In this document: piece by piece, positions 6,592 to 6,882 of the stretch
Numbering within the stretch: position 1 is the stretch's first letter
Layout: each line of letters begins with the position of its first letter
Made by a program: the position numbers and the translations under genes
Assembly: GCA_013812565.1 (NCBI GenBank)
Contig: JACCTF010000057.1
Location: forward strand, 1 to 6,882
DNA length: 6,882 nucleotides
Source of the DNA: Pyrinomonadaceae bacterium
GTDB taxonomy: Bacteria > Acidobacteriota > Blastocatellia > Pyrinomonadales > Pyrinomonadaceae
Reading direction: 5' to 3'
Notes under the pieces: generated by a model
The model's database searches: none
Told to the model about the DNA's origin: nothing
Seen by the model: only the letters and a program-made list of their open reading frames with translations

Positions 6592-6882
6592 GAATTGTTA
6601 TTAACAGGTGGAGAACTAACACTGAAAGCCTTGCACGTTTGAAGACAGCGAGCGCATCCGAGGTCGCGTATCATCCGGGGCAAGTTTCCCGTAGTGGAAG
6701 CGATTCGAGTCTTCCGTGCAGTTAGGAGTGCGGGCTATTTGAATGTGTTGTGGGAAGAGTTGTCAAGGTCTTTGCTGAGAAGTGATAGGGCAAGCGCATC
6801 TAAATGCTGAGCAAAATCGAAAACTTGAGCGTTTGAATGATTCCTGTTGTTTCTGGAGTTTCGTGGCTTCGCACAAGTAACT
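6592..6882. other. Non-coding upstream region of glgC
   Basis: No credible gene is seen on either strand in these 291 bases; open stretches are short and lack a ribosome site. The region holds the likely glgC promoter (6737-6766) and a leader of about 150 bases. The leader contains a small hairpin, GGAAG (6696-6700) with CTTCC (6711-6715) around a 10-base loop. No known riboswitch, tRNA or mobile-element end was recognised. Confidence 0.55.
6737..6766 (-). promoter_or_regulatory. Putative sigma-70-type promoter of glgC
   Basis: On the minus strand a perfect -35 TTGACA (6766 to 6761) is followed after 18 bases by TCAAAT (6742 to 6737), 4 of 6 to the -10 consensus. A start near 6729 would give a glgC leader of about 150 bases. 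The -10 match is modest, so this is a pattern call only. Confidence 0.45.

Noticed and set aside
6578..6622. Longer GlgC start at the GTG at 6622
   Set aside because: It would add 15 residues without family match and would place the strong AAGGAGG site inside the coding region.
6696..6715. Small hairpin in the glgC leader as a riboswitch or attenuator
   Set aside because: Only five base pairs with a 10-base loop and no alternative structure or terminator are visible; this is expected by chance.
1..6882. A new defence system or biosynthetic cluster
   Set aside because: The five genes belong to unrelated familiar families, change orientation at three of four junctions, and show no transfer marks such as tRNA junctions, integrases or transposases.

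Overview
The window looks like chromosomal DNA of a member of the Acidobacteriota, possibly a Blastocatellia-type lineage. The evidence is a secreted VWA protein of the kind typical of acidobacteria (the 'VWFA-related Acidobacterial domain' family), a LolA-like protein end with the sequence style of acidobacterial homologues, a large secreted M14 metallopeptidase, and a GlgC of the plant/cyanobacterial type. The assignment is an inference from protein style, not from a marker gene. No rRNA, tRNA, CRISPR, insertion sequence or phage gene is visible.

Layout, left to right: (1) the 3' end of a plus-strand gene for a LolA-like envelope protein with a Pro/Ala/Gln-rich tail (1-372); (2) a short convergent gap with a heptamer-built inverted repeat (380-444); (3) a minus-strand PlsC-family acyltransferase (422-1264); (4) a divergent plus-strand gene for a secreted M14 carboxypeptidase-like protein (about 1253-3712), whose 5' end overlaps the start of the acyltransferase gene; (5) a 147-base gap and a secreted VWA protein on the same strand (3860-5200); (6) a second convergent gap with another heptamer-built inverted repeat (5205-5278); (7) minus-strand glgC (5282-6577), preceded by a strong Shine-Dalgarno and about 300 bases with no gene that contain a plausible promoter.

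The genes do not form one pathway. Three of the five products concern the cell envelope or periplasm (LolA-like protein, M14 peptidase, VWA protein), one acts in phospholipid synthesis at the membrane, and GlgC makes ADP-glucose for glycogen in the cytoplasm. The orientation changes at three of the four gene junctions, so at most the peptidase and VWA genes could share a transcript.

The most interesting signal is not a gene. Both convergent junctions carry 7-base-period repeats arranged as inverted arms. The two differ in sequence but share the period, the GATG/CATC core and the order of units, which suggests a dispersed heptamer repeat family settled at gene ends. I found no convincing new multi-gene system.
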